Assembly: GCF_029011175.1 (NCBI RefSeq)
Contig: NZ_CP118946.1
Coordinates: 806,001 to 870,000 of the forward strand
Direction: 5' to 3'
DNA length: 64,000 bases
From: Winkia neuii
Lineage (GTDB): Bacteria > Actinomycetota > Actinomycetes > Actinomycetales > Actinomycetaceae
Shown here piece by piece: positions 19,750-27,971 of the stretch. The notes below the pieces were generated by a model that did not search any database, was not told the origin of the DNA, and was given only the letters and a program-made list of their open reading frames with translations. Position 1 is the first letter of the stretch. The number at the start of each line of letters is the position of its first letter. The position numbers and the translations under genes were made by a program.

Positions 19750-21062
19750 TCCTGAGAAGCCGACGGCAGATCTGCAGCGCTCGCTTCGCCCTCGTCTAGG
19801 GCGAGCGGGCGTTCCTGCATGGGGGTAATTCCCTCTAGTGCAGAAGCGGTCTCGGTAGTTAGCAGGCCACGTAGCTCCTCCAGGTAGGCGGCAACCGAGT
19901 TGCGCTGCTGGGTGAGCTTTTCGACCGTCCGCTGAGCGGAGGCTCGTTCGGACTGGGCCTCGACACGTGCAGACTCGCGCAGCTGCTCGGCTTCGGCCTC
20001 GGCTGCCGCAATAATCGACTCAGCGGAACGGCGAGCCTCTTCCTGACGACGGCGAACCACCGCGTCGGTGTCGGTGAGCAACCGTTCGGCTCGCTGCAGG
20101 GTGTCACCTAGATGCTTTTCCGCCTCGGCAACCTGGGCCTTGGCAGCGGCAACCATCTGAGAGGTTTCGTCATATGCCTGCTGGTGGGCGGCAGCGTCAG
20201 CTTCCTTGGCCTCGGCACGAGCCTGGGCGATCTCGGTGTCCGCCTCCTGCCTGTTCTGCTCGATCTGGTTGCGCAGGTTTTCTGCTTCGACGCGGGCTTC
20301 GCGCAAGAGGGCGTCGGCCTCGTTCTTCGCGTCGGTTAGTAGACGTTCGGCCTCGAGTTTGGCCGCCTCCCGTGCCTGGTTAGTCTCCGAAAGAGCAGAA
20401 TCGCGCAGCGACTGGGCTTCGGTAGAAGCATCGTTGCGCATCTGCGAAGATTCCTGTTCGGCCTTCACGCGCATCTCGACATAATCTTTTTCAGCCTGGG
20501 CCCGCTGCAATTCGGTCTCGCGCTGGGTAGTGGCGCGCAGATCGGCAATTTCAGTGTTCACCTCAGCGCGCAGGGAAGAGGCTTCACGCTCTGCAGCAGC
20601 AACGAGCTCATCTGCGCGGTGCTGAGCATTGGTCAGTACGGTTTCGGCCTCAGTTGCCGCACGAGTAGTGCGCTCTTCAGCTTCGCGACGAGCCTCAGAA
20701 AGCATTCCCGCTGCTTCGGCTTCCGCCCTCTGAGTCATTCGGGAAGTGTTGTCGCGAGTCTTCTGTAGAAGTGCCTCGGCGTCCGCATTAGCCTTACCGA
20801 CAATGGCGGTGGACTGCTCCTCGGCCGAGCGAAGAAGCTGCTCAATACGTGCGCCCACGCCCTCGTACGAACCGCGATCGATGTCACGCACCTGCGCTTT
20901 AGCATCGGAGAGCTGTTCGGACAGATCCTCGCTTCGGGCCTCAGCTGCTGCGAGTCGTTCACGCAGTTCAGACAGTTCTGCGTTCAGGTTCTGTAACTGC
21001 GTATCCACTTGCACGCGGTCATAGCCACGCATCACAATTGGAAAATCAGTCTGCTCTTCCAC
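19746..21062 (-). CDS. DivIVA-like long coiled-coil protein (FilP-like)
   Basis: A 438-residue, almost wholly coiled-coil protein rich in Ala, Glu, Gln and Arg. The start is the GTG at 21062, eight bases after GAGGAGG; the longer frame from 21113 lacks a ribosome site. Residues 11-23 (MRGYDRVQVDTQL) match the membrane-binding motif of DivIVA-type polarity proteins, followed by uninterrupted heptad-like repeats to about 400. This architecture resembles Streptomyces FilP, an intermediate-filament-like scaffold annotated as cellulose-binding. A role in cell shape or polar growth is inferred. It converges with the hydrolase gene. Confidence 0.8.
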   Translation of the reverse strand: MEEQTDFPIVMRGYDRVQVDTQLQNLNAELSELRERLAAAEARSEDLSEQLSDAKAQVRDIDRGSYEGVGARIEQLLRSAEEQSTAIVGKANADAEALLQKTRDNTSRMTQRAEAEAAGMLSEARREAEERTTRAATEAETVLTNAQHRADELVAAAEREASSLRAEVNTEIADLRATTQRETELQRAQAEKDYVEMRVKAEQESSQMRNDASTEAQSLRDSALSETNQAREAAKLEAERLLTDAKNEADALLREARVEAENLRNQIEQNRQEADTEIAQARAEAKEADAAAHQQAYDETSQMVAAAKAQVAEAEKHLGDTLQRAERLLTDTDAVVRRRQEEARRSAESIIAAAEAEAEQLRESARVEAQSERASAQRTVEKLTQQRNSVAAYLEELRGLLTTETASALEGITPMQERPLALDEGEASAADLPSASQD

Positions 21063-21424
21063 GTGTTCCTCCTCGCGCGTGCCGCGCGTAAGCGCCCGGG
21101 GGCATCCATACAAAAATCGTTCCTATTGTCGCACCATTTTCCTATTTCGACCAAGTTCCACGCCGAAGGTTCGCCCATACATGTTCGGTTGCATGATTTG
21201 CTCCGAAGTAGAGGACGAAGAAAAGCAGTCGGCAGTGATGGCCGGTTCTCCCAAGGGCCAACATGACAAACCTGCGCGCTCGAGGCCGCGGTCTTGCCTT
21301 CGCCGGAGCAAAAGGGCCTTATTTGTGCCAAAAGGCAGGGTAGATAGTACGGATTGGCCAAAAGAACGTATTCTTAAACGTAAGACTGTCAAATGTGCCG
21401 AAAAGGTGCTGAAAGAGGGGAACC
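21063..21424. other. 362-bp intergenic region between divergent genes
   Basis: Separates the FilP-like gene (minus) from the membrane-protein gene (plus), so promoters for both should lie here. Short overlapping frames on both strands show no family resemblance, no consistent codon bias and no ribosome sites. I found no tRNA, hairpin terminator or convincing -35/-10 pair. TAGATAGTAC near 21341 is a possible -10 region on the plus strand, but weak. Confidence 0.5.
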
Positions 21425-22507
21425 GTGCTAGCAATTCTTCGCCGGAACATCATCGCACTCATCTTGGGCGTAATAGGGCTGTGCCTGATCCTTGCCGGTA
21501 TTGCCAGCGCTACCATTTGGAAGCCAAGTCCCACGGTTGCAGCAACAACTACAGTGCAGAAGTTGGGCGTCACCCGCCCCGGGGTGCTTGAGCTGATCGC
21601 TAAGGACGTCCATATTCAAGCGAGCACTTCGAAAGGAGCAGTTGCCATAATGGTCGGCCGCTCCCGCGACGTGAATGCGTGGGTAGGGCAGTCCGGCTAC
21701 ACCGAAATCAACGGCCTGAAGACCTTTACTGCCCTAGACACCAAAGAGGTAAAAGGCAAGAACGTCGACCTACCTGATCCCACCAACTCTGACATGTGGG
21801 TGCAACAGGAAGCCAAGAACGGCAAAGCACAGATGAAGTGGCAGAACAAGGAAGGATCCTGGTCCGCCCTCATCTACTCTCCTGAAGCTCCTGCCAAGGT
21901 ACAGCTGACATGGCATAGGACTGTTACTACCCCGTGGCTGTGGCCGCTAGTTGGCGCCGGGATAGTGTTCCTTCTGCTAGCTGCGCTCTCGGCAGTGCTT
22001 GCGTTGCGTTCGTTCCGCAAGCGTTCTGGCACGGGGAAGAACGAACCTAAGACAGATACCGTTTCTATCAATGTTGGTTCGCGAAAGATTGAGGCTCCGG
22101 GTAGGAAGGCGTTGCGGCAGGCCCGCGAACGCGGTGAGTCAGAGATAGTTGTGGACGGGGTGTCCTTCCCGACCGGACTGATTCCCGTTGTTTCCAAGAA
22201 GGAAGATTCTGCCGAAGAGGACGCAGCTGAAACCCAGGCGCAGGATCAGGCTGACCAAAAGGAAGAAGCCGATAGTCCCGAATCCCAGTTGAAAGAAGCG
22301 GAGCAACCTGAGCTGACCCCCGAAGCAGAAGAAGCGGAACCGGTAGCTACTCCGGAGGCCGAGACAAAAGATAATGAGGCCACCGCAGAGGGACACAATC
22401 CAGAAGAGGAACTAGCAGTTCCCGTGGTCGAGCTACCAAAAAAGTCCGGCTCAAGCAGAATCGATCTGAGTAAGTTTAATTTCAAGAAGAATAAGAAGGA
22501 GCAGTAA
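21425..22507 (+). CDS. Two-pass membrane protein with acidic cytoplasmic tail, unknown function
   Basis: A 360-residue protein that I cannot assign to a named family. The GTG follows GAGGGG. It has a membrane helix at about 8-30, an extracytoplasmic domain of about 140 residues (AKDVHIQASTSKGAVAIMVG near 59-78; several Trp-containing stretches), a second helix at about 171-194, then a basic segment and a long Glu/Ala/Pro-rich tail (about 255-340) ending in a Lys-rich cluster. Four bases separate it from the lipoprotein gene, and the thioredoxin-like gene follows, so the three probably form an operon. Confidence 0.7.
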   Translation: MLAILRRNIIALILGVIGLCLILAGIASATIWKPSPTVAATTTVQKLGVTRPGVLELIAKDVHIQASTSKGAVAIMVGRSRDVNAWVGQSGYTEINGLKTFTALDTKEVKGKNVDLPDPTNSDMWVQQEAKNGKAQMKWQNKEGSWSALIYSPEAPAKVQLTWHRTVTTPWLWPLVGAGIVFLLLAALSAVLALRSFRKRSGTGKNEPKTDTVSINVGSRKIEAPGRKALRQARERGESEIVVDGVSFPTGLIPVVSKKEDSAEEDAAETQAQDQADQKEEADSPESQLKEAEQPELTPEAEEAEPVATPEAETKDNEATAEGHNPEEELAVPVVELPKKSGSSRIDLSKFNFKKNKKEQ

Positions 22508-22510
22508 ATA

Positions 22511-23506
22511 ATGCGTAAGACGCTCCTAACTACTGCACTGGCAGGATGCCTGGTGCTTACTGCAACCGCATGCTCGCCCTCGAGTCCACCTTCCGTGAGT
22601 GCTCCCAAAGAGGTCGACGCGCCCTCCTTGAATGCGACGCAGGTTCGCGAAGTGATTAGCAAGGTGCAGGAAACGGTCTCCAAGGCAGACCAGAAGAAGG
22701 ACAAAAAGGTTCTTGCCGAGAGGGTGTACGGGCCGGCATTGCAGACTCGTACTGCGCAATACGACGCTGCGAAGAAAGATGCCCCGCCCGCCCTCGACAT
22801 GACCCCCACCGCGCTTACCGTTACTAAGTCGGCCGGGTGGCCGCGAGCAATTCTGGATCAGTCGATCTCAAGCAAGTCAGCAGCAATATTCTTGCTGCGC
22901 CAGGAAGACGCCCGCCAGAACTACAAGTTGTGGAATTGGGTGCGGCTGTTCCCAGGGGTGACTGTGCCCGAGACTACCGGCGAGAAGAAGGGCACTCAGA
23001 TTCTGCCCAACGATACGAAGGATCTGGCCATCTCTCCGACAGACCTGGTCAGCCAGTACTCGAAGGTAGTGGTCAACCCGAAAGATAAGGCGGCTGGCAA
23101 ATTCGAGGCCGACCCGTACGCGGAGTCGGTGCGGAAGAACTTGTCGCAGTTGCGCGACCAGATCGGTGATAACGGCCAGGTAAGCGTGAAGTTATCTCCC
23201 TCTCCGGAGAATGAGCCGATGGCCTTTTCGCTACCCAATGGGGGAGCCCTTGTAGCGGTTAGCTTAAAACAGCAAACTGATGTGAAAGTTACCAAAGCTC
23301 GTGGCACCATAACTTTTGAAGGACGCGTCGCAGATCTGCTTGGAGGCGAAGGAAAGGTACCGGGCGCAGCGAACTGGACTACTGCGGTCATGGCGCTATT
23401 TGTAGTGCCTCCCAAGGGCTCTAAAGACAAGATTCAAGCTATTGGTGCCGAGACGGCTATCGTTGCAGCGACGCGCGACGATGGGGCGGCGCCAGCAGGG
23501 GAATAG
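22511..23506 (+). CDS. Predicted lipoprotein, unknown function
   Basis: A 331-residue exported protein. It begins with a basic n-region (MRKTLL), a hydrophobic core and a lipobox-like LTATAC with Cys21, so it should be lipidated and anchored outside the membrane. The mature part is Lys-rich and shows the pattern of a beta-rich solute-binding-like domain, but I recognise no family. Gaps of three to four bases on both sides tie it to the upstream membrane protein and the downstream thioredoxin-like gene. Confidence 0.75.
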   Translation: MRKTLLTTALAGCLVLTATACSPSSPPSVSAPKEVDAPSLNATQVREVISKVQETVSKADQKKDKKVLAERVYGPALQTRTAQYDAAKKDAPPALDMTPTALTVTKSAGWPRAILDQSISSKSAAIFLLRQEDARQNYKLWNWVRLFPGVTVPETTGEKKGTQILPNDTKDLAISPTDLVSQYSKVVVNPKDKAAGKFEADPYAESVRKNLSQLRDQIGDNGQVSVKLSPSPENEPMAFSLPNGGALVAVSLKQQTDVKVTKARGTITFEGRVADLLGGEGKVPGAANWTTAVMALFVVPPKGSKDKIQAIGAETAIVAATRDDGAAPAGE

Positions 23507-23509
23507 GTA

Positions 23510-24364
23510 ATGGCAAATCCATCGACATATGGGGCTGTCGATCTAGGCAGCCAGAAGGCACAAGAGACTGCGCCGGCGGCAGAGCAAGCCGGGCCGGCTC
23601 TGGTAGTCGAGCTAACTGAGCAGAATCTGCAGCAAGAACTGCAGCTATCACAAAATGTGCTTGTGGTGGTCAGCTTCTGGGCAGATTGGTCCGATGCTTC
23701 GAAACAGGTCACCTCTGATCTGGAGCAGATTGCCGGACAAATGGGTGGGCAGTTCCAGCTGGCAAAGGCTTCCACGGATACGGCCAAGCAGGTGGCCGCT
23801 GCCTTTCGGGTGCAGTCTGTGCCCGCAGTATTTGCCCTCCTGGGCGGGCGGCCAATGCCTCTATTCCAGGGTCCGCAGCCCAAGGAACAGTTGGAACAGC
23901 TGCTGAACCAACTAGTTCAGGCCGCTCAACAACAGGGGATTACCGGCAGAGTAAGTGCTACTGCTGCGCAGCCGGCAGAAAAGCCCGTGTCCGAAGCACA
24001 GCGACTAATTGATGCTGCGCTGGCCGAGGAAGACTACGCCAGGGCAGAGGAGCTGTTACAGAAGGAAGTAACTAACCACCCGGCAGATAAAGAACTGAAA
24101 GTGCAGCTGGCAGGTGTGCAGCTGCAAATGCGGTTGAGGCAGGAAGAAAATCAATCCGAGGACGACCCGTTGGTACTTGCCGACCGGTTCGCGGGAGTCG
24201 GCAACGAAAAGGCAGCTTTCGACGTGCTGCTCGAAGCAATGCGCAACCACACCGGGCAAGAGCGGGAGCCCTACCGGCAGAGGCTAGTCGAGCTATTCAA
24301 GGTTGCCAGTGACTCGGCTGCAGTGAACGAGGCGCGGCGGCAGATGTCGGCAATTTTGTTCTAA
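23510..24364 (+). CDS. Thioredoxin-fold/TPR protein lacking the CxxC motif (CnoX/YbbN-like)
   Basis: A 284-residue protein with a thioredoxin fold (about 33-140) followed by a helical TPR-like region (about 155-284), the architecture of the chaperedoxin CnoX/YbbN. The active-site loop reads FWADWSDAS (56-64), so both catalytic cysteines are serines (S61, S64), and no other cysteine is present. It cannot act as a disulfide reductase; a holdase or co-chaperone role is inferred from the family. A hairpin follows 15 bases after the stop codon, ending the operon. Confidence 0.85.
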   Translation: MANPSTYGAVDLGSQKAQETAPAAEQAGPALVVELTEQNLQQELQLSQNVLVVVSFWADWSDASKQVTSDLEQIAGQMGGQFQLAKASTDTAKQVAAAFRVQSVPAVFALLGGRPMPLFQGPQPKEQLEQLLNQLVQAAQQQGITGRVSATAAQPAEKPVSEAQRLIDAALAEEDYARAEELLQKEVTNHPADKELKVQLAGVQLQMRLRQEENQSEDDPLVLADRFAGVGNEKAAFDVLLEAMRNHTGQEREPYRQRLVELFKVASDSAAVNEARRQMSAILF

Positions 24365-24379
24365 CCGTCTTAGCAGCTT

Positions 24380-24410
24380 AATGGCCCAGTACCAGCGGTA
24401 CTGGGCCATT
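24380..24410 (+). terminator. Hairpin after the thioredoxin-like gene
   Basis: Perfect 14-base arms (AATGGCCCAGTACC with GGTACTGGGCCATT) around an AGC loop, placed between convergent genes. The tail TCTT is short, so it may act with Rho or in both directions. Confidence 0.75.
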
Positions 24411-24474
24411 CTTGCGGGTAAGAGTCATCCGTTCGGTCTTAGCCTTGGAGCCTCCTGAGTGTCGCGCTGGGCGG

Positions 24475-24529
24475 CAGCCCCGATCTTGCGTTGCCTCCTC
24501 ACAAAGGAAAACGGGAAGATCGGGGGCTG
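24475..24529 (-). repeat. Long-loop inverted repeat downstream of glgB
   Basis: CAGCCCCGATCTT (24475-24487) pairs with AAGATCGGGGGCTG (24516-24529) with one bulged G, enclosing a 28-base loop. It begins nine bases beyond the glgB stop codon on the minus strand. No T tract follows. It could be a terminator, a 3' stabilising structure or a small RNA. Confidence 0.55.
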
Positions 24530-24537
24530 GCTTGGCT

Positions 24538-26724
24538 CTATTTGATGTCTAGAGGGCGGAGGAACAGTGCGCCGAGGGGCGGCACCCTGAGCTCAACGGA
24601 GTAGGGCCTGCCCATCCACGGGATTGGTTCTGCGGTGACCGAACCAAGATTGGTAACTCCCGAACCGCCATAGGCCTCGCTATCAGTGTTGATGAGTTCC
24701 TCGTACCGCCCTTCAAATGGCACGCCGACTCGGTACCCCTCGTGAGGATTTCCAGCAAAGTTTGTTACGCATACCAGGAACTTCCAATTCCCGTCCTTGT
24801 CTTGTCCCTTTCGCAAGTAAGAGATAGTGTTCCGGTCACCGTCGCCGGCCTCTATCCACTCGAAGCCCGAATGCGTGTCATCCCAGAGCGCCGGTTCAGC
24901 CTTATAGAGGTTGTTCAGGTCGGTCAGCAACCTAGTTATTCCGGCATGCAGAGGATCATCCAACAGCCACCAGTCAATGGAGGAATCGGCGTCCCACTCG
25001 CGTTCCTGGCCAAATTCGGATCCCATGAACATGAGTTGTTTGCCCGGATGGGACCATTGGTAGGCGTACAGCGCGCGCAGCCCCGCTGCTTTCCGCCAGT
25101 TATCGCCCGGCATCTTATTCCACAGAGAGCCTTTTCCATGGACGACCTCGTCGTGGGAAAGCGGCAGCACATAATTTTCGGAGAAAGCGTATACCAGCGA
25201 GAAGGTGAGTTCTCCGTGGTGGAATCGCCGGTTGATCGGATCCTCGTTCAAGTACCGCAGGGTGTCATTCATCCACCCCATGTTCCACTTAAGTCCGAAC
25301 CCAAGCCCACCAGCGTCAGTTGGGGCGGTCACTCCGGGCCAGGCTGTGGACTCTTCGGCGATCATGACGATGCCAGGATTGTTCTTGTAGGCGGTGGCAT
25401 TTGCTTCCTGCAAGAAGCTGATGGCTTCAAGGTTCTCGCGGCCGCCGTAAATATTGGGGCGCCACGCTCCGTCAGAACGCGAGTAGTCCAAATAAAGCAT
25501 GGAAGCTACCGCGTCGACTCGCAGCCCATCGATGTGGAATTCGCTCAGCCAGTACAGTGCGTTGGCAACAAGGAAGTTCCGTACCTCTCGACGGCCAAAG
25601 TTGAACACCAACGTGCCCCAGTCAGGGTGTTCCCCACGCAGCGGGTCCGGGTCCTCATAAAGCTTTGTGCCATCGAAGTTTGCTAGCGCCCACTCGTCCT
25701 TGGGGAAGTGTGCAGGTACCCAATCTAGCAATACCCCAATACCAGCCTGGTGCAGTCTATCTACCAAGTACCTGAAATCGTCCGGGGTGCCGAAGCGAGC
25801 TGTCGGGGCATAGTAGGAGGTTTGTTGGTACCCCCAAGATCCCCCAAACGGGTGTTCTGCAACCGGCATGAACTCAACGTGAGTAAAGCCCAACTTGGTT
25901 ACATGGTCTACTAGATGATCAGCTAGTTCGCGATACTGCAGTCCCTGCATCCACGATCCTAGATGTACCTCATACACGGACATGGGGGCCGAGTGCGGAT
26001 CGTGCGTTTCACGATATTCCATCCAGTCGCCGTCGCCCCAATCATGGAACTGGTCAGTGACTACTGATGCGGTTGCCGGGGGCACCTCCGTAGCCCGAGC
26101 CATCGGGTCAGCTTTCTGGAACCAGTTACCATCCGGGCCGCAGATCTCGAATTTATAGCGGGCTCCCACCTTCACATCGGGGATGAACAGCTCCCAGACT
26201 CCAGAGGAACCGAGCGAGCGCATAGCCGAACCGGAACCATCCCAGTAGTTGAAATCGCCCACCACGCGCACGGCACGCGCATTGGGGGCCCACACCGCAA
26301 AGGAAACCCCATCTACTTGGCCAAGTTCGCCCCCGTAAGAATGTACGTGCGCTCCCAGGGCATTCCACAGTTGCTCGTGGCGGCCCTCGCCAATTAGATG
26401 CAAGTCCAGTTCACCCAAAGTGGGCATGAAGCGGTACGGATCGTCGACGGTAGAAGTCTGATCGCCGTAAGTCACTCGCAACCGGTAGTCGGGAATGTCT
26501 TCGCGCTCTAGCACGGCCACCCACACCCCGTCCTGCTCATGGCTTGCAGGGTAAGTGCCGTCGGCGGTGACGATATCCACCGAATCAGCCAGGTGCCGGA
26601 CAGTACGAATCGTGACGCCTCCCTGGTCTAGGTGCGCCCCGAGTACCGCGTGGGGCGAATGGTAGCGAGCATGCGCTACATCCAGGAGGGTCTGTGGATC
26701 CACGTAGACAGGTTTTGCGTTCAT
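24538..26724 (-). CDS. glgB: 1,4-alpha-glucan branching enzyme
   Basis: Makes alpha-1,6 branches in glycogen or in the glucan made by GlgE. The 728-residue protein has two N-terminal carbohydrate-binding/Ig-like domains (about 1-230), a GH13 barrel with nucleophile region [12 protein letters not shown], acid/base region [10 protein letters not shown] and [14 protein letters not shown], and a C-terminal beta domain. Length is normal for GlgB. It is the last gene of glgE-treS-mak-glgB, 53 bases after mak. Confidence 0.97.
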   Translation of the reverse strand: MNAKPVYVDPQTLLDVAHARYHSPHAVLGAHLDQGGVTIRTVRHLADSVDIVTADGTYPASHEQDGVWVAVLEREDIPDYRLRVTYGDQTSTVDDPYRFMPTLGELDLHLIGEGRHEQLWNALGAHVHSYGGELGQVDGVSFAVWAPNARAVRVVGDFNYWDGSGSAMRSLGSSGVWELFIPDVKVGARYKFEICGPDGNWFQKADPMARATEVPPATASVVTDQFHDWGDGDWMEYRETHDPHSAPMSVYEVHLGSWMQGLQYRELADHLVDHVTKLGFTHVEFMPVAEHPFGGSWGYQQTSYYAPTARFGTPDDFRYLVDRLHQAGIGVLLDWVPAHFPKDEWALANFDGTKLYEDPDPLRGEHPDWGTLVFNFGRREVRNFLVANALYWLSEFHIDGLRVDAVASMLYLDYSRSDGAWRPNIYGGRENLEAISFLQEANATAYKNNPGIVMIAEESTAWPGVTAPTDAGGLGFGLKWNMGWMNDTLRYLNEDPINRRFHHGELTFSLVYAFSENYVLPLSHDEVVHGKGSLWNKMPGDNWRKAAGLRALYAYQWSHPGKQLMFMGSEFGQEREWDADSSIDWWLLDDPLHAGITRLLTDLNNLYKAEPALWDDTHSGFEWIEAGDGDRNTISYLRKGQDKDGNWKFLVCVTNFAGNPHEGYRVGVPFEGRYEELINTDSEAYGGSGVTNLGSVTAEPIPWMGRPYSVELRVPPLGALFLRPLDIK

Positions 26725-26777
26725 GTGTTAAGCCTTACACGTTTAGGCCCTAAACGTGATGATTTTGACGGGCCAAG

Positions 26778-27971
26778 TTAGCCTAAAAGACGCTTCAGCC
26801 CACCAAGCGGAACATGTACCCACGTAGGACGGTGCTGAGCTTCATAGGCAACTTCGTATAGGGCCTTATCAATCTCAAGGATCTGCAAGGCCTCCTGGTG
26901 GAACTGCCTTACTGAGCTGTAGCCTTCTAGGAAGGCTTTCCGGTGGATTTGCTCCCACTGCTGCGATGCTCCGCCGGTGGCCCTAGCGTAGTCGAAGGAA
27001 CGCAACATGCCTGCTATGTCCCGCTCCGGCATATCGGGTTCTAGGCGCTCCGAAAGAGGGCGAAGAGGCTCGCCCTCGAAGTCGATGATCGACCAGCCCG
27101 TGGCGCTATGAAGTGTCTGTCCAAGATGGAAATCGCCGTGCACCCGACACACGGGAGCCGACAGCTTCGGAAGGTCAGCAATGGGCAGATTTATCTGGGT
27201 AATGGGCGGGTAGGCGGCAGCGGCGCGCTCGTAGGAGGCCCTCAGCCGATTAGAGGCATCAATGTCCTTCAAAGTGCTACCAAAGTGGCGCTCTAACAGC
27301 GAATGCATTTGCGCGCTTATCCTGCCCAGTTCGAAGGCCTCCTTGGAGAGAGAATCGCCTGCCTTGGCCGCCTGGGTAAAGAACACGAAGCCGTCCTCGG
27401 CCCGGTGCACGTAGTCACTGGCAACAGAGTCAGTGATGACCTCGTTATTCCTGGTGATCTGCGAAATAGCGCGTACCTGCGGCACCCCTTCAAAGCCAGC
27501 CTTGGTAAGGGCTAACGGTAGCGATACCTCAGGCTGTTCACCACCGTAGAGGACACGGAAAAACTTGATAATTACCGGCCAACGCCGCGCCGGTACCAGC
27601 ACTGAGGTGTTGGACTGTTCTCCGGTAAGAACCTTGGCACCGCCAAGGGCCTGCATCCAATCGGTGTAGGCCTCGTCAACCAGCTCAGGCTGCGACGGAA
27701 ACAACCCGCCGCTCTTAGCCACCTTCTGCAACCATGCCTTCAAAAAATTAGGGTCTGCGCAGCCGTCCTTTACCAGGTGACCGTTGAAGAGCGCTTCCTT
27801 GCCTTCTGCGAGGGGAACTTGCAGGCAGGCTCCCTCATAATCCAGCTCAACAAGCCACCAGTGGTCGGAGTGGTCCAACACTTGCACGGTAGGGACTTGT
27901 CCAGCCAGGCGTTTTGGGAACCACCTTTTGGATTCGACCCACTGAGTAAGGGAAGGAATACTATTCATCAT
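26778..27971 (-). CDS. mak: Maltokinase
   Basis: Phosphorylates maltose at C1 with ATP to maltose-1-phosphate, the GlgE donor. The 397-residue protein starts with the N-terminal cap (ESKRWFPKRLAG near 13-24) and has the kinase motifs VHGDFHLGQTL and IDFEGEP near 280-310, both diagnostic of Mak/Pep2 kinases. At ~400 residues it is slightly shorter than the ~450-residue mycobacterial form. It overlaps treS by 11 bases; TreS and Mak form a complex in mycobacteria and are fused in some species, so coupling makes sense. Confidence 0.93.
   Translation of the reverse strand: MMNSIPSLTQWVESKRWFPKRLAGQVPTVQVLDHSDHWWLVELDYEGACLQVPLAEGKEALFNGHLVKDGCADPNFLKAWLQKVAKSGGLFPSQPELVDEAYTDWMQALGGAKVLTGEQSNTSVLVPARRWPVIIKFFRVLYGGEQPEVSLPLALTKAGFEGVPQVRAISQITRNNEVITDSVASDYVHRAEDGFVFFTQAAKAGDSLSKEAFELGRISAQMHSLLERHFGSTLKDIDASNRLRASYERAAAAYPPITQINLPIADLPKLSAPVCRVHGDFHLGQTLHSATGWSIIDFEGEPLRPLSERLEPDMPERDIAGMLRSFDYARATGGASQQWEQIHRKAFLEGYSSVRQFHQEALQILEIDKALYEVAYEAQHRPTWVHVPLGGLKRLLG

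Noticed and set aside
21079-21591. 170-codon frame reading into the membrane-protein gene
   Set aside because: Starts inside the intergenic region without a ribosome site and overlaps a clearly better gene in another frame. Low-complexity basic product with no likeness to known proteins.
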